64,000 nucleotides of DNA, taken from the NCBI RefSeq assembly GCF_029955155.1, contig NZ_JAPNOZ010000012.1:62001-126000 (forward strand). Reading direction: 5' to 3'. Under the pieces are notes generated by a model. That model was not told where the DNA came from. It saw only the letters and a program-made list of their open reading frames with translations, and did not search any database. A program made the position numbers and the translations under genes. Shown piece after piece: positions 51,396 through 59,852 of the stretch; within the stretch, counting starts at the first letter, position 1; the number at the start of each line of letters is the position of its first letter. This DNA comes from Psychrobacillus sp. NEAU-3TGS. GTDB lineage: Bacteria > Bacillota > Bacilli > Bacillales_A > Planococcaceae.

Positions 51396-52826
51396 ATGGA
51401 TTGGAAACCAGATCGAAAAGCAAAAAAGGCTATATATAAACAACTTGCTGAGTATATTGAAAATAGAATAGCAGACGGTACATTTCCACCAGATAAACAA
51501 CTACCATCTGAAAGGCATTTAGCGAAGGAACTGGACTTAAACAGAAGCACCATAGTTGCTGCTTATGACGAGTTGGAGTCTAATGGACTCATTGAAAGAA
51601 CTAGAGGAAGTGGGACTACCATTAGTAAAGATATATGGGGTATTGCAAAGAAACGTATTCCGAGCTGGAATAGGTATATCGAAGCAGGATCTTTTTTGCC
51701 TAATCTACCTGTTACGCAAAGAATAAGAAATGAAACGGTAGATCATAAATTAATTAATTTAGCTAGCGGAGAATTGTCGGAAGACCTATTTCCCATGAAT
51801 TTTTTAAGAGAAATTACTTCGACTCGTTCCTTCATTGGAAGCTTAGGATATGATCACCCGCAGGGTAGCGCTATCTTAAGAAATACCCTGACAAAACATG
51901 TAAATAAGTATCGAGAAATTGAAACCAATCCTTCTTCAATCCTGATTACATCTGGGGCACAACAAGCCTTACACTTAGTCGTTCAGTGTTTGTTAAAGCC
52001 TGGAGATGCAGTTGCGATAGAAGACCCTTCTTATAATTATAATCTTCAAATTTTTCGGTCAGCATGCTTAAAGGTATATTATTTGCCTGTCGATAAAGAT
52101 GGCATCAATCCCGATAATTTACTGTCATTATATAAAAAGCATCGAATTAGAATGATATTTTTAAATCCTACTTATCAAAATCCTACAGGTTCTTTCTTAA
52201 ATGAAAAACAACGTAAAGCTATTTTAAATATATCGTCAGAACTTGGAATTCCTGTAGTAGAAGACGATCCTTATAGCTTAACATCTTTTACTGGAGATAA
52301 AATCCCTACACTGAAATCAATGGATGCTCACGGGAATGTATTATATATTAGCTCTTTGTCAAAAATTGTTGCTTCAGGGTTAAGAATTGGCTGGATTATA
52401 GGACCAAAATCCGTGATAGAAAGATTATCTGATGCAAAACAACAAATAGACTTCGGCCATTCAAGCTTTACACAATGGATTGCTAATGATTTTATGGAAT
52501 CTGAAAATTTCCAGTATCATACTAAAAAATTGATAAAGGAATTAGTAAAACGGAGAAATCAAATTGTTGCAAGTCTTAATTTTTATTTAAAGGATCAGGT
52601 GGAGTTTTCTATTCCACTGGGCGGCATTCATATATGGTGCAAGATTAAAAAAGACTATAATGAAGTGCAATTACTAGAGGAATCTATTAAAAGGGGTGTA
52701 ATTTATGTTCCTGGTTCAACAATGGGATCTAAAAAAGGGTTTGTCCGATTTACTTTTGCTAGAGAAGATGAAGAATCAATCGACAAAGGAATTAAACGAT
52801 TTGCAGAAGCACTTCATTTTCTTTAA
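51396..52826 (+). CDS. MocR/PdxR-type regulator (GntR HTH fused to aminotransferase domain)
   Basis: 476 residues. Residues 12-78 form a GntR winged helix (IYKQLAEYIENRIADGTFPPDKQLPSERHLAKELDLNRSTIVAAYDELESNGLIERTRGSGT). The rest is a class I aminotransferase-like domain with YQNPTG, VEDDPYSL and the PLP Lys in ISSLSKIVASGLRIGW. MocR proteins sense PLP or amino acids and often control PLP, GABA or taurine genes or adjacent transporters. No divergent target gene is adjacent. Followed by a strong terminator. Confidence 0.88.
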   Translation: MDWKPDRKAKKAIYKQLAEYIENRIADGTFPPDKQLPSERHLAKELDLNRSTIVAAYDELESNGLIERTRGSGTTISKDIWGIAKKRIPSWNRYIEAGSFLPNLPVTQRIRNETVDHKLINLASGELSEDLFPMNFLREITSTRSFIGSLGYDHPQGSAILRNTLTKHVNKYREIETNPSSILITSGAQQALHLVVQCLLKPGDAVAIEDPSYNYNLQIFRSACLKVYYLPVDKDGINPDNLLSLYKKHRIRMIFLNPTYQNPTGSFLNEKQRKAILNISSELGIPVVEDDPYSLTSFTGDKIPTLKSMDAHGNVLYISSLSKIVASGLRIGWIIGPKSVIERLSDAKQQIDFGHSSFTQWIANDFMESENFQYHTKKLIKELVKRRNQIVASLNFYLKDQVEFSIPLGGIHIWCKIKKDYNEVQLLEESIKRGVIYVPGSTMGSKKGFVRFTFAREDEESIDKGIKRFAEALHFL

Positions 52827-52855
52827 ATAACTATGTTTATCTTGGAATCTTCTTA

Positions 52856-52885
52856 AGAATCATGATCCTCATGATTCTTTTTTTA
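52856..52885 (+). terminator. intrinsic terminator
   Basis: AGAATCATGA / TCATGATTCT stem with 3-nt loop and T8. The rest of 52886-53169 shows no gene. Confidence 0.85.
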
Positions 52886-53169
52886 TGGTAAATGGATGGT
52901 CAATAATTAGTTGGATTGGATGGTCACAAAAATATTGAAAGACTTTATGATGGAGAAGTGAATAATCAAACAACCATATAGGCTAATGAATAAGGTTTTT
53001 CAATTATATACTTATAAATAGGTACTATTGGAATAGGTAATGTATATGAGGGGTTTGTGTGATTCCACAGAGGACAATATAGTTTTAAAAGAAAAGATTT
53101 TGCTATATTCTTTTCTACTAAAACTCCAAAAAAGTGTAAACAGAAATTCTCCAAGGAGTTGATATATAT

Positions 53170-53613
53170 ATGACATCGATGACTATTTTAATTATAGTAA
53201 TTAGTACAATTTTAAAGATGTTAATGAGTCCGCCGAGTGCGGTTGTAGGATGGGTTGTAAGTAAATTTGAACTTCATCCAAAGCTTGATTCAAAAGATGT
53301 TACTGTAACATTTAACGGAAAGGAATTAGAAGAGATAGAAAAAAATATATTTACTGACTATTTTAATGAAGCTCTATTTCTCGAAAGAAAACAGATATTT
53401 CCAGGTAATGAAGAAAACTTCCTAAATCCAGAGACGGATGTGATACCGTTTGTCATCAACGTAAAAAGTAAAAACAAAGAAATGAATTTCTTTATTTATA
53501 GTGACGAAGATCAATTTGATGTGATTAAGCAGTGGAAGAAGAAAGTTGCGTATTATACACTTAGTTCTGAGTCTCTAAAAAAGTTTGCTATATCAAATAG
53601 TATAAATGTATAG
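53170..53613 (+). CDS. YfmQ-like protein
   Basis: 147 residues: one N-terminal membrane segment (MTILIIVISTILKMLMSPPSAVVGWVVSKF) and a soluble domain (VTVTFNGKELEEIEKNIFTDYFNEALFLERKQIFPGNEENFLNPET...). It resembles B. subtilis YfmQ, a protein of unknown function. ATG 53170 follows AAGGAGTT. Stands alone, with no array repeat flanking it closely. Confidence 0.65.
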   Translation: MTSMTILIIVISTILKMLMSPPSAVVGWVVSKFELHPKLDSKDVTVTFNGKELEEIEKNIFTDYFNEALFLERKQIFPGNEENFLNPETDVIPFVINVKSKNKEMNFFIYSDEDQFDVIKQWKKKVAYYTLSSESLKKFAISNSINV

Positions 53614-53645
53614 AGAAAAAACGCAGGATAGCTGCTTTCCTATGT

Positions 53646-53762
53646 AATAGGAAAGTTGCCGAAAGAACTTTTGATATTGGTTTAGGAATGAGTCTAGGTT
53701 TAACTGGATTGAACGAATTCAACGAATTTGTTCATCAAGATTATTGCCGGATTGTTAATTAA
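53646..53762 (+). pseudogene. 3' remnant of an unidentified gene
   Basis: Open stretch ERTFDIGLGMSLGLTGLNEFNEFVHQDYCRIVN ending TAA 53760-53762 just before a perfect terminator. No start. Probably the tail of a deleted gene. The stretch 53799-54106 otherwise holds only the palindrome at 53981. Confidence 0.35.
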
Positions 53763-53764
53763 GG

Positions 53765-53798
53765 AACAAGTGCCCTCTATTTAGCGGGCACTTGTTTT
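53765..53798 (+). terminator. intrinsic terminator
   Basis: AACAAGTGCCC / GGGCACTTGTT stem with TTTT after it. Confidence 0.85.
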
Positions 53799-53980
53799 AA
53801 TTGAAGAAAATGTTAATTAGAATATGAGATTGAGTTATTTCTAACACAATTGATGCAAAAGATTTTCGGTGTAAAAAGGAAACATCCAAGGTATTATTGA
53901 AATTGTTGTAATACCTGATGACAGGATTGAATATATATTGACTCACTAAAATGGATATCATATGAAAACCCTTGCGTTGA

Positions 53981-53997
53981 CCTTCTAAAGTAGAAGG
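53981..53997. promoter_or_regulatory. orphan MerR-like palindrome
   Basis: CCTTCTA-AAG-TAGAAGG, preceded by TTGA (GTTGACCTTCTAAAG). Dyads of this kind inside a long spacer are typical MerR/CueR-family operators, but no MerR gene or target gene is adjacent. Confidence 0.3.
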
Positions 53998-54106
53998 AAC
54001 GATACGTGTGGTATGGGGGGCGGTCTGAAACTCAGCAGTACGATTGGAGATGACGACTCTTTAAAATAAAATCTCTGATGATCCCTACTATCTCTTGACT
54101 TAATAA

Positions 54107-54376
54107 ATGTTGACCAATATAGATACGCCGAGGAAAGACATCTATTTTATGTCTGGGAAGTTAGTTATTAGAGAAAACAATACCGACAGAAAGTGCTTCT
54201 TAGTCTGTTCAAATTTTCGGAGATGTTCTAGTACGTTAAAAGATATTAGTATACTAGTTAATCCTATTAAATGTTCTTCTTGTGGTGGATATATGGTAAA
54301 AAGAAAAGGACCATATGGAGAGTTTTAAGGTTGTACCAATTATCCAATTTGTAAGAATTCCTATGATATTAATTAG
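54107..54376 (+). pseudogene. topoisomerase-type C4 zinc-finger protein with in-frame stop
   Basis: The frame from ATG 54107 reaches CSSCGGYMVKRKGPYGEF, then TAA at 54326-54328, and continues in the same frame as GCTNYPICKNSYDIN to TAG 54374-54376. The consensus for this finger has Y/F at the stop position, so one base change (TAT to TAA) broke it. Upstream, CFLVCSNFRRCSSTLKD is a second, worn finger half. Such fingers occur at the C-terminus of topoisomerase I and some helicases or nucleases; here it seems a stand-alone or 5'-truncated gene. Confidence 0.7.
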
Positions 54377-54410
54377 GAAAAGAATAAAAACCATGTAGTA
54401 CAAAAAGGAC

Positions 54411-54495
54411 TACAACTAACGAGGCTTTAGTTAAAGATCATGGGTTCTTAGGCAACTCTTTTTTATTATTGAACTAACGTCGCAGGTTAGTTCAT
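54411..54495 (+). repeat. cassette repeat 15 (B loop)
   Basis: TACAACTAAC-GAGGC-TTTAGTTAAA, loop GGTTCTTAGGCAACTC with T6, TTGAACTAAC-GTCGCAG-GTTAGTTCAT. Confidence 0.8.
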
Positions 54496-54549
54496 CAAGG
54501 TATTAGAACAAATAACAATCCTATATTTTAAAGCAGTGGGAGGATTAGA

Positions 54550-54987
54550 ATGAAAAGATGCCTATGGATATTAATTTTTATATTTTTTATAACTGGATGC
54601 CAATCAAAAGAAAATAAAGATTTGAAACCACCCCATCCGACTATAACAGTTAATAATCAAGAAATTTCTTATGTAATGGGGACATATTCTTGGTCGGAAA
54701 ATGGAGAAGTAGTTAATGCTGACTCGGCATCCCCTGCTGAACTTGTAGAAAAGGTGAAGGTGCATGAAGTTCCAAGAGGGAAAACAATTTCAATTAACTT
54801 TGAATACAAAGCTTCTTCAATCGAAATTGGTATTTGGGAAAACAATGGCGTGGATTTTAAAAGATCTAATAACCATGAATTTACAATACCAGAGGAAGAA
54901 GGCGAATTCATTTTTGTCATTCACGCAAGTTGGGATCAAGGTGATGGAATTTATGCTTTCCGAATTAAAACTATTACTAACTACTAG
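54550..54987 (+). CDS. hypothetical lipoprotein
   Basis: 145 residues with lipoprotein signal KRCLWILIFIFFITGC (lipobox ITGC, Cys 17). The mature domain (ITVNNQEISYVMGTYSWSENGEVVNADSASPAELVEKVKVHEVPRGKTISINFEYKASSIEIGIWENN...FIFVIHASWDQGDGIYAFRIKT) is a beta-rich fold seen in several Bacillus lipoproteins of unknown role. Surface-exposed by prediction. ATG 54550 follows GTGGGAGG. Cassette gene between repeats 15 and 16. Confidence 0.75.
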   Translation: MKRCLWILIFIFFITGCQSKENKDLKPPHPTITVNNQEISYVMGTYSWSENGEVVNADSASPAELVEKVKVHEVPRGKTISINFEYKASSIEIGIWENNGVDFKRSNNHEFTIPEEEGEFIFVIHASWDQGDGIYAFRIKTITNY

Positions 54988-55031
54988 GCTCTCTTAAGTT
55001 AAAAAATAAGATTGTGAAAGTCTGTCTGAAC

Positions 55032-55106
55032 TTAAACTAACGGGTGCTTTACTTCAATAAGTGGTATAGTTTTTTCTTATTAAACTAACAAAGGAGGTTT
55101 ATTGAA
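55032..55106 (+). repeat. cassette repeat 16 (A loop)
   Basis: TTAAACTAAC-GGGTGC-TTTACTTCAA ... TTAAACTAAC-AAAGGAG-GTTTATTGAA. Confidence 0.8.
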
Positions 55107-55185
55107 GAAGGAAAAAAAGTTTGAGTATAGAATTCATCTATAGTAACATTCTTACATTTCTGAAAATAGTAAAGGGGATGCACTT

Positions 55186-55626
55186 ATGACGGAGGTTTTT
55201 TTCAAAGTTCAAGACGTATTTGAAAATTACAAAACTGCGGTTTATGAAAAAGATGTTGAAAAATTCTTATCCATGTATGCTCCTGAATTGCATATTTATG
55301 ATTGTTGGGGGAGGTGGGATATTATAGGAATTTCTTCGTGGAAGGAAAGTGTAGTAGAGTGGTTTAATGGATTGAACGAGGATGGTGTTTTACTTAAAGT
55401 TTACTTTAATGACCTAGTAGTTGAAGAAAATTCATTTCTCGCATTTGTACATTGTGCTGTGACATTTGCTGCTCATCAAGAAGATTCTGGAGAAGAACTT
55501 CGTCAAATGACAAATCGGTTCACATATGGTTTAAAAAATGTGAATGAATCTTGGGTCATAGCTCATGAGCATTCGTCATTGCCTATAAATATGGAAACTG
55601 GTAAGGGAATTTTTAACTTGAAGTAG
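55186..55626 (+). CDS. SnoaL/NTF2-like domain protein
   Basis: 146 residues. FKVQDVFENYKTAVYEKDVEKFLSMYAPELHIYDCWGRWDIIGISSWKESVVEWFNGL and the C-terminal RMTNRFTYGLKNVNESWVIAHEHSSLPI fit the cone-shaped NTF2/SnoaL (DUF4440-like) fold. Such proteins bind or transform small ligands; role unknown. ATG 55186 follows AAAGGGGATG. Cassette gene between repeats 16 and 17. Confidence 0.78.
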   Translation: MTEVFFKVQDVFENYKTAVYEKDVEKFLSMYAPELHIYDCWGRWDIIGISSWKESVVEWFNGLNEDGVLLKVYFNDLVVEENSFLAFVHCAVTFAAHQEDSGEELRQMTNRFTYGLKNVNESWVIAHEHSSLPINMETGKGIFNLK

Positions 55627-55685
55627 AAAATAAAATATTTTGATTGGAGATAAAGGGATTGATTGCTGCTGTAATTCCTTTATTC

Positions 55686-55770
55686 TTAAGCTAACGGGTG
55701 CTTTATTAAAGATCATCGGGGTTGCTTATGCAACTCTTTTTTACTGGATTAACGTGGCAGATTAGTTGGG
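55686..55770 (+). repeat. cassette repeat 17 (B loop)
   Basis: TTAAGCTAAC-GGGTGC-TTTATTAAAG, loop GGTTGCTTATGCAACTC with T6, CTGGATTAAC-GTGGCAG-ATTAGTTGGG. Confidence 0.8.
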
Positions 55771-55862
55771 CAAGTACGTAGGAAAATGTACGTAAAACTG
55801 GAACTTATTCGTCTTACGAACGTATAAAAGTATAATCGCCAGGATTGTTTGGAGGGGTTTTG

Positions 55863-56060
55863 TTGCGTTATGATTACATTAGTCAGTTCTTTATAAGTTT
55901 ATCGATTTGGTGGGGTTTCCTACTTATTTTCCAAAGATTGAACAACCGCTATCCACAAAATAACACTTGGAAAAAAGATACTTTGTTAACTTTGATTCAA
56001 AGTATAGTGATATTACTTATTTTGTTCCCTATTTTATCTTACTTTGTGAAATCATCTTAG
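55863..56060 (+). CDS. small membrane protein
   Basis: 65 residues from TTG 55863 (GGAGGGG, 5-nt spacing): MRYDYISQFFISLSIWWGFLLIFQRLNNRYPQNN... with two hydrophobic helices (ISQFFISLSIWWGFLLIF; LLTLIQSIVILLILFPILSYF). No family recognised. Cassette gene between repeat 17 and the degenerate repeat 18. Confidence 0.5.
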   Translation: MRYDYISQFFISLSIWWGFLLIFQRLNNRYPQNNTWKKDTLLTLIQSIVILLILFPILSYFVKSS

Positions 56061-56066
56061 ATAACT

Positions 56067-56118
56067 TTATTAACTTAGGTGTAAGTGCTTGTTCAACTAA
56101 AGCAGCAGTATAGTGGAA
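56067..56118 (+). repeat. cassette repeat 18, compressed or degenerate
   Basis: Left part reduced to TTAACTTAGGTG; right side TTCAACTAAA-GCAGCA-GTATAGTGGAA is clear. Confidence 0.55.
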
Positions 56119-56208
56119 GAAGATAAATGCTATTATTCAATGTTTCTCAAAAAAGATTAATAAAGTATTATTAACTAAACACTAAATCTAAACAAATAGA
56201 ATAATGGC

Positions 56209-56349
56209 ATGAATGGAATGACAGAATGTTTTATATTCGGAAACACGAACGAAGAAGAGATTGAGTATAAAAGGGTTTTATTAGTGACTGTTGGAAAGAA
56301 GTTAAGAAAAAAGTGTGGGTATGCGAAGATGATGATTATTGTGGTATGA
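56209..56349 (+). CDS. possible small protein, probably decayed
   Basis: 46-codon frame MNGMTECFIFGNTNEEEIEYKRVLLVTVGKKLRKKCGYAKMMIIVV; readable sequence resumes in other frames (KKLKDAVLEEEIVK). Looks like the remains of a cassette gene; not identified. No ribosome site. Confidence 0.25.
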   Translation: MNGMTECFIFGNTNEEEIEYKRVLLVTVGKKLRKKCGYAKMMIIVV

Positions 56350-56416
56350 GATGTTTGGAAAAAAAAACTAAAAGATGCAGTTTTGGAAGAAGAAATAGTA
56401 AAATGAGGTGGGTCCA

Positions 56417-56865
56417 TTGATAAAAATAATTGATATAAGTAATCGTAAAAACGCTGAAGATGTTTTAAACATTCAAATACCATCATATAAGGTAGAGGCA
56501 GAAATAATCGGTTCATATGAAATACCACCATTAAAGGATACAGTTTATACTTTGCAACATTGCGGAGAAACTTTCTTTGCTTATTATGAAAATGAAGAAT
56601 TATGCGGAGCAATATCTATAAAAGTAGAGGATGTTGTTGATATACATAGGTTAATCGTACATCCAAACCATTTTAGAAAAGGAATTGCACAGTTGCTTTT
56701 AAATTTCATTGAAACTAAGTTCCAGGTTGAAACAATAAAAGTAGCGACAGGTTCATAAAAATATTCCAGCAGTTTAGTTTTTATAAAAAGAATGGATTTC
56801 GAAATATGAAAGAGGTCATTGTAAATGAACAACTATCCTTAACCTTTTTTGAAAAAAAATTATAG
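56417..56865 (+). pseudogene. GNAT acetyltransferase, frameshifted near the C-terminus
   Basis: Starts at TTG 56417 behind GAGGTGGG (MIKIIDISNRKNAEDVLNIQIPSYKVEAEIIG...). The GNAT core LCGAISIKVEDVVDIHRLIVHPNHFRKGIAQLLLNFIE is intact. After VATGS the frame stops at 56756-56758, while the expected end (KNIPA...FYKKNGFRNMKEVIVNEQLSLTFFEKKL) is found in two other frames to 56865. At least two indels are needed, so this is more likely a true pseudogene than one sequencing slip. It ends 8 bp from repeat 19. Confidence 0.75.
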
Positions 56866-56873
56866 TTTTCTTA

Positions 56874-56950
56874 TTGAAATAACGAGTGCTTTACTTTAAA
56901 AATGAGTAAAGCATTTTTTCTTATTGAACTAAAGACACAGGTTTGTGTTT
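56874..56950 (+). repeat. cassette repeat 19 (A loop)
   Basis: TTGAAATAAC-GAGTGC-TTTACTTTAA ... TTGAACTAAA-GACACAG-GTTTGTGTTT; outer right arm degraded. Confidence 0.75.
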
Positions 56951-56998
56951 AAAACGAATATTTTAGATTTAATTTAACGATAACAAAGGAGTATTTTG

Positions 56999-57496
56999 GT
57001 GAGTGTTAATAAACTGCTTATTACTTTCAAGAGTGATCTTTACAATTATTCATTGCAGCAATTAAGATATATCTCGGAAGAAGGGGTTTGGTCTATTGGA
57101 CAGATGTATGACCATTTAATTCTTGTTGCTCATGAGTATCTTGATAATATGGAAACATGTGCTACATTGAATGTGGAACAACCACTTGGGAAGACTCAGT
57201 TTGGCGAGCAATTATTTAGGAACGGAGGGTTTCCACCTATTAAAATACGATTACCAAATGAACTAAATTCTCCACCAAATAATTCAGACAGCAAGGAAGA
57301 CCTAATTAGCAGGATGGATCTGTTAATTCAAAGATTAAGCCAATGGGAATCGAAAGTAGATTATATTAACCCAAATAATAAAATTAAACATGGGGGTTTC
57401 GGCTGGCTGAATGCTAGGGAATGGTATAATTTAGTTGAAATGCATTTTCGTCATCACTTGCGTCAAAAAGATGAGTTGGAAAGTTATATAATATAG
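56999..57496 (+). CDS. DinB-family protein
   Basis: About 165 residues from GTG 56999 (AAGGAG, 7-nt spacing). Four-helix DinB/YfiT-like fold with the metal-ligand His residues visible in GQMYDHLILVAHEYLDNM and EMHFRHHLRQKDELESY. The superfamily includes thiol-dependent transferases (bacillithiol in Bacillus); role here unknown, perhaps detoxification. Cassette gene between repeats 19 and 20, 48 bp from the left repeat and 32 bp to the right one. Confidence 0.82.
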   Translation: MSVNKLLITFKSDLYNYSLQQLRYISEEGVWSIGQMYDHLILVAHEYLDNMETCATLNVEQPLGKTQFGEQLFRNGGFPPIKIRLPNELNSPPNNSDSKEDLISRMDLLIQRLSQWESKVDYINPNNKIKHGGFGWLNAREWYNLVEMHFRHHLRQKDELESYII

Positions 57497-57528
57497 GTGG
57501 AAGTTACTTCATAAATTGGATGCACTTC

Positions 57529-57658
57529 TTTAACTAACGGGTGCTTTAGAAAAATATGGCCATCATTTCGATGGTCTATTTTTATGTCCAAAACATTAAG
57601 TAGATCTCAGATATACATTATGAATGATACACTTTAACTAAGGGGCAGTTTAGTTGCA
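57529..57658 (+). repeat. cassette repeat 20 (C loop, long)
   Basis: TTTAACTAAC-GGGTGC-TTTAGAAAAA, loop GGCCATCATTTCGATGGTC, T run and GTAGATCTCAGATATAC, TTTAACTAAG-GGGCA-GTTTAGTTGC. Confidence 0.82.
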
Positions 57659-57724
57659 CAAGAAATTAATAATGAATGGTAAAATGTTAAGGAATTCTAA
57701 ATTGACCAATTGGAGGAATGATTT

Positions 57725-58623
57725 GTAAAGTCGATAAAGGTTTATCATTATGATGCGTTTAGTAAAGTACCTAACCAGGGAAATCCTGCCGGAGTATTGT
57801 TAAATGGTGATGAATTGACTGATGCAGAAATGCAAGAAATTGCTTTCAGAGTAGGCTTTAATGAGACTGCTTTTCCAGTTAAATCGAATGTAGCGGACCT
57901 TAGAATACGATTTTTTACACCCGGGCATGAAATGAATTTATGTGGTCATGCAACAATGGCATCAGTTTATGCTTTAAAAAGTAAAGGGTTATTAGGAGAA
58001 AAACAAAGTTAACAATTGAAACAAACGCTGGAATTCTACCGATTATAATTAACACTCCCGTTGATAGTGAAATATTTATAACAATGAAACAGGCATCACC
58101 TCAATTCAAGGAATTTACAGGTTCTAAAGAAGATTTAGCCAACTCAATAGGACTAAAAGAATCAGACCTTCATGCTGATTTACCGATACTCTTTGGAAGT
58201 ACAGGTATTTGGACACTTCTAATACCGATAAAACAACTTGATACTTTTAAAAAAATGGAACCAAATAATAAACAGTTTCCTGAAATTTTAAAGGAAATGC
58301 CTAAATCATCAGTACATCCTTTTTGTTTGGAAACCTATGATTCTAATGCAGATATGCATGCTAGACACTTCTCCTCACCATACTCAAGTACCATTGAAGA
58401 CGCAGTTACTGGTACAGCTTCTGGGGTAATGGGTGCATTTTATGCTAAATACATAAATAACAATTTTAAATAACGGTTAAATATAGTAGTTGACCAAGGT
58501 CACGAAATTGAAAAAGATGGTCGGGTAATGGTACAAGTTTCTAAGAATGAAGATAAATATGATATAGAGATTACTGGAAATGCAGTTTATGTTAAAGAAT
58601 TCGATGTTTTATTAGAAAACTAA
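57725..58623 (+). pseudogene. PhzF-family protein, second copy, broken
   Basis: Same family as the gene at 48831 ([72 protein letters not shown]). Three lesions: the codon at the expected start, 8 nt after GGAGG, is GTA not GTG; a base is missing in the A5 run near 58005; and an in-frame TAA lies at 58471-58473, after which the frame continues (RLNIVVDQGHEIEKDGRVMVQVSK...). A true pseudogene cassette between repeats 20 and 21. Confidence 0.85.
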
Positions 58624-58641
58624 TAGTTTGTGAAAAAGTGT

Positions 58642-58670
58642 ACTTAAACAAAATAGGCAGGGTAGTTAAA
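58642..58670 (+). repeat. cassette repeat 21, right half only
   Basis: ACTTAAACAAAATAGGCAG then GGTAGTTAAA. The left half is lost, so the phzF pseudogene and the following cassette are joined at a worn site. Confidence 0.55.
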
Positions 58671-58728
58671 TAAGAGAAGCGGAGATGGAATATCGTATTT
58701 GATAAAAGTTGAACCAAGAGGTCATTTT

Positions 58729-58941
58729 TTGTTTCTACTTCCTATTATAATCGCAATACTGTTCATAATGATTCAAGCGGAGATAAGTAAAAAGGGATTT
58801 ATTAAGAGTAGTTTTATAATAGCTCTTCTTTTTACGTTTATAATAATAGCTTTTTTTCAAACATCCAACCTATTAGTAATGATGTTATTAGTCTGTGTAA
58901 GTCTATGGTTAATGTTTATCGGGGCATTTGCAATGGGTTAA
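58729..58941 (+). CDS. small membrane protein, intact copy of a duplicated cassette
   Basis: 70 residues from TTG 58729 (AGAGG, 7-nt spacing); an earlier in-frame TTG at 58699 would add ten residues. Three hydrophobic stretches: MFLLPIIIAILFIMIQAE, SSFIIALLFTFIIIAFF and LLVMMLLVCVSLWLMFIGAFAMG. No family recognised. The whole cassette, 58657-59015, is duplicated at 44322-44680, where the gene is broken. Confidence 0.6.
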   Translation: MFLLPIIIAILFIMIQAEISKKGFIKSSFIIALLFTFIIIAFFQTSNLLVMMLLVCVSLWLMFIGAFAMG

Positions 58942-59038
58942 TAGACATACAATGACAGTATTTTGGATTGTGGAGATTTCATCACCTTTACTGAATATAC
59001 AAAAGAAGGGGTTTAATCGAGATTGTGAAGCAATGTAC

Positions 59039-59123
59039 TTAAACTAACGGGTGTTATAGCGAAGATCATAAGGTTGCTTAGGCAACTTTTTTCTTATTGA
59101 ATTAACGGTGCAGGTTAGTTCAA
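59039..59123 (+). repeat. cassette repeat 22 (B loop)
   Basis: TTAAACTAAC-GGGTG-TTATAGCGAA, loop AAGGTTGCTTAGGCAACTT with T6, TTGAATTAAC-GGTGCAG-GTTAGTTCAA. Confidence 0.8.
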
Positions 59124-59225
59124 TAAGAACCTGCTTCGGTATTAATCCCATCTCATATTTCTTTATAATCATATATTAAAAAAATGATAGGATGAATAAA
59201 TGTCAAAAAAGGGAAGATAGTTAGA

Positions 59226-59786
59226 GTGAAAATAAATAGAGGTTGTCCGTCGGTTAGTAAAACTAAATGTTTTCCTCCTTTGCCTCCAGAGGCCCCTTGT
59301 TTGAGTCTTTGTGACTGTTGTGTCTCTCCACTTCAGTCCGTCTTACAACAACTTGTTGGGGAAACTGTAATCCTTGGCACGATTGCAGACGCCGTGGGAA
59401 TTCCTCTCTTTTTCCAATACGAAATTGTTGAAGTAAATGATTTTTTAGTTACTATTACAGGTGTAGAAGGAACTTTTGTGGTAAATATTTCAGATGTGAC
59501 AGGAGTAGGATTTTTGCCAACAGGACCTACTATTAATTTGTTAGCTCCTGTTAATTCCGGATGTGATTGTGATTGTCGTGAACGACCAATAAGACAAGTG
59601 CTAGATACATTTATCGGTTCTACAGTGAATCTTTTAGCAATTAATGGTTCTATTTCACCAGATTTTAGCGTGGAACAAACAGGTCTTGGTATTGTGGTAG
59701 GTACTCTACCTCTAGGTATGGGTCCTGATACAATCGCTCGATTTGCAATTTCAACTTGCAAAATTACGGCTGTCAGAACTAATTGA
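59226..59786 (+). CDS. cysteine-rich two-repeat protein, possibly spore-coat/exosporium related
   Basis: 186 residues. Cys-rich head (KCFPPLPPEAPCLSLCDCCVSPLQSVL) and a middle CDCDC cluster. Two related segments of about 65-70 residues: SPLQSVLQQLVGETVILGT... and RPIRQVLDTFIGSTVNLLA..., each led by a Cys-rich stretch, suggesting an internal duplication. The pattern is reminiscent of Bacillus spore surface proteins, but I cannot name a family. GTG 59226 has only a weak ribosome site (GGGAAGA). Last intact cassette gene before repeat 23. Confidence 0.55.
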   Translation: MKINRGCPSVSKTKCFPPLPPEAPCLSLCDCCVSPLQSVLQQLVGETVILGTIADAVGIPLFFQYEIVEVNDFLVTITGVEGTFVVNISDVTGVGFLPTGPTINLLAPVNSGCDCDCRERPIRQVLDTFIGSTVNLLAINGSISPDFSVEQTGLGIVVGTLPLGMGPDTIARFAISTCKITAVRTN

Positions 59787-59852
59787 AGAAGGAATGATGT
59801 TAATAACAAATATTTAGTGAAAAAGTAGTTATTAATAATTAGTAGTTTTATT

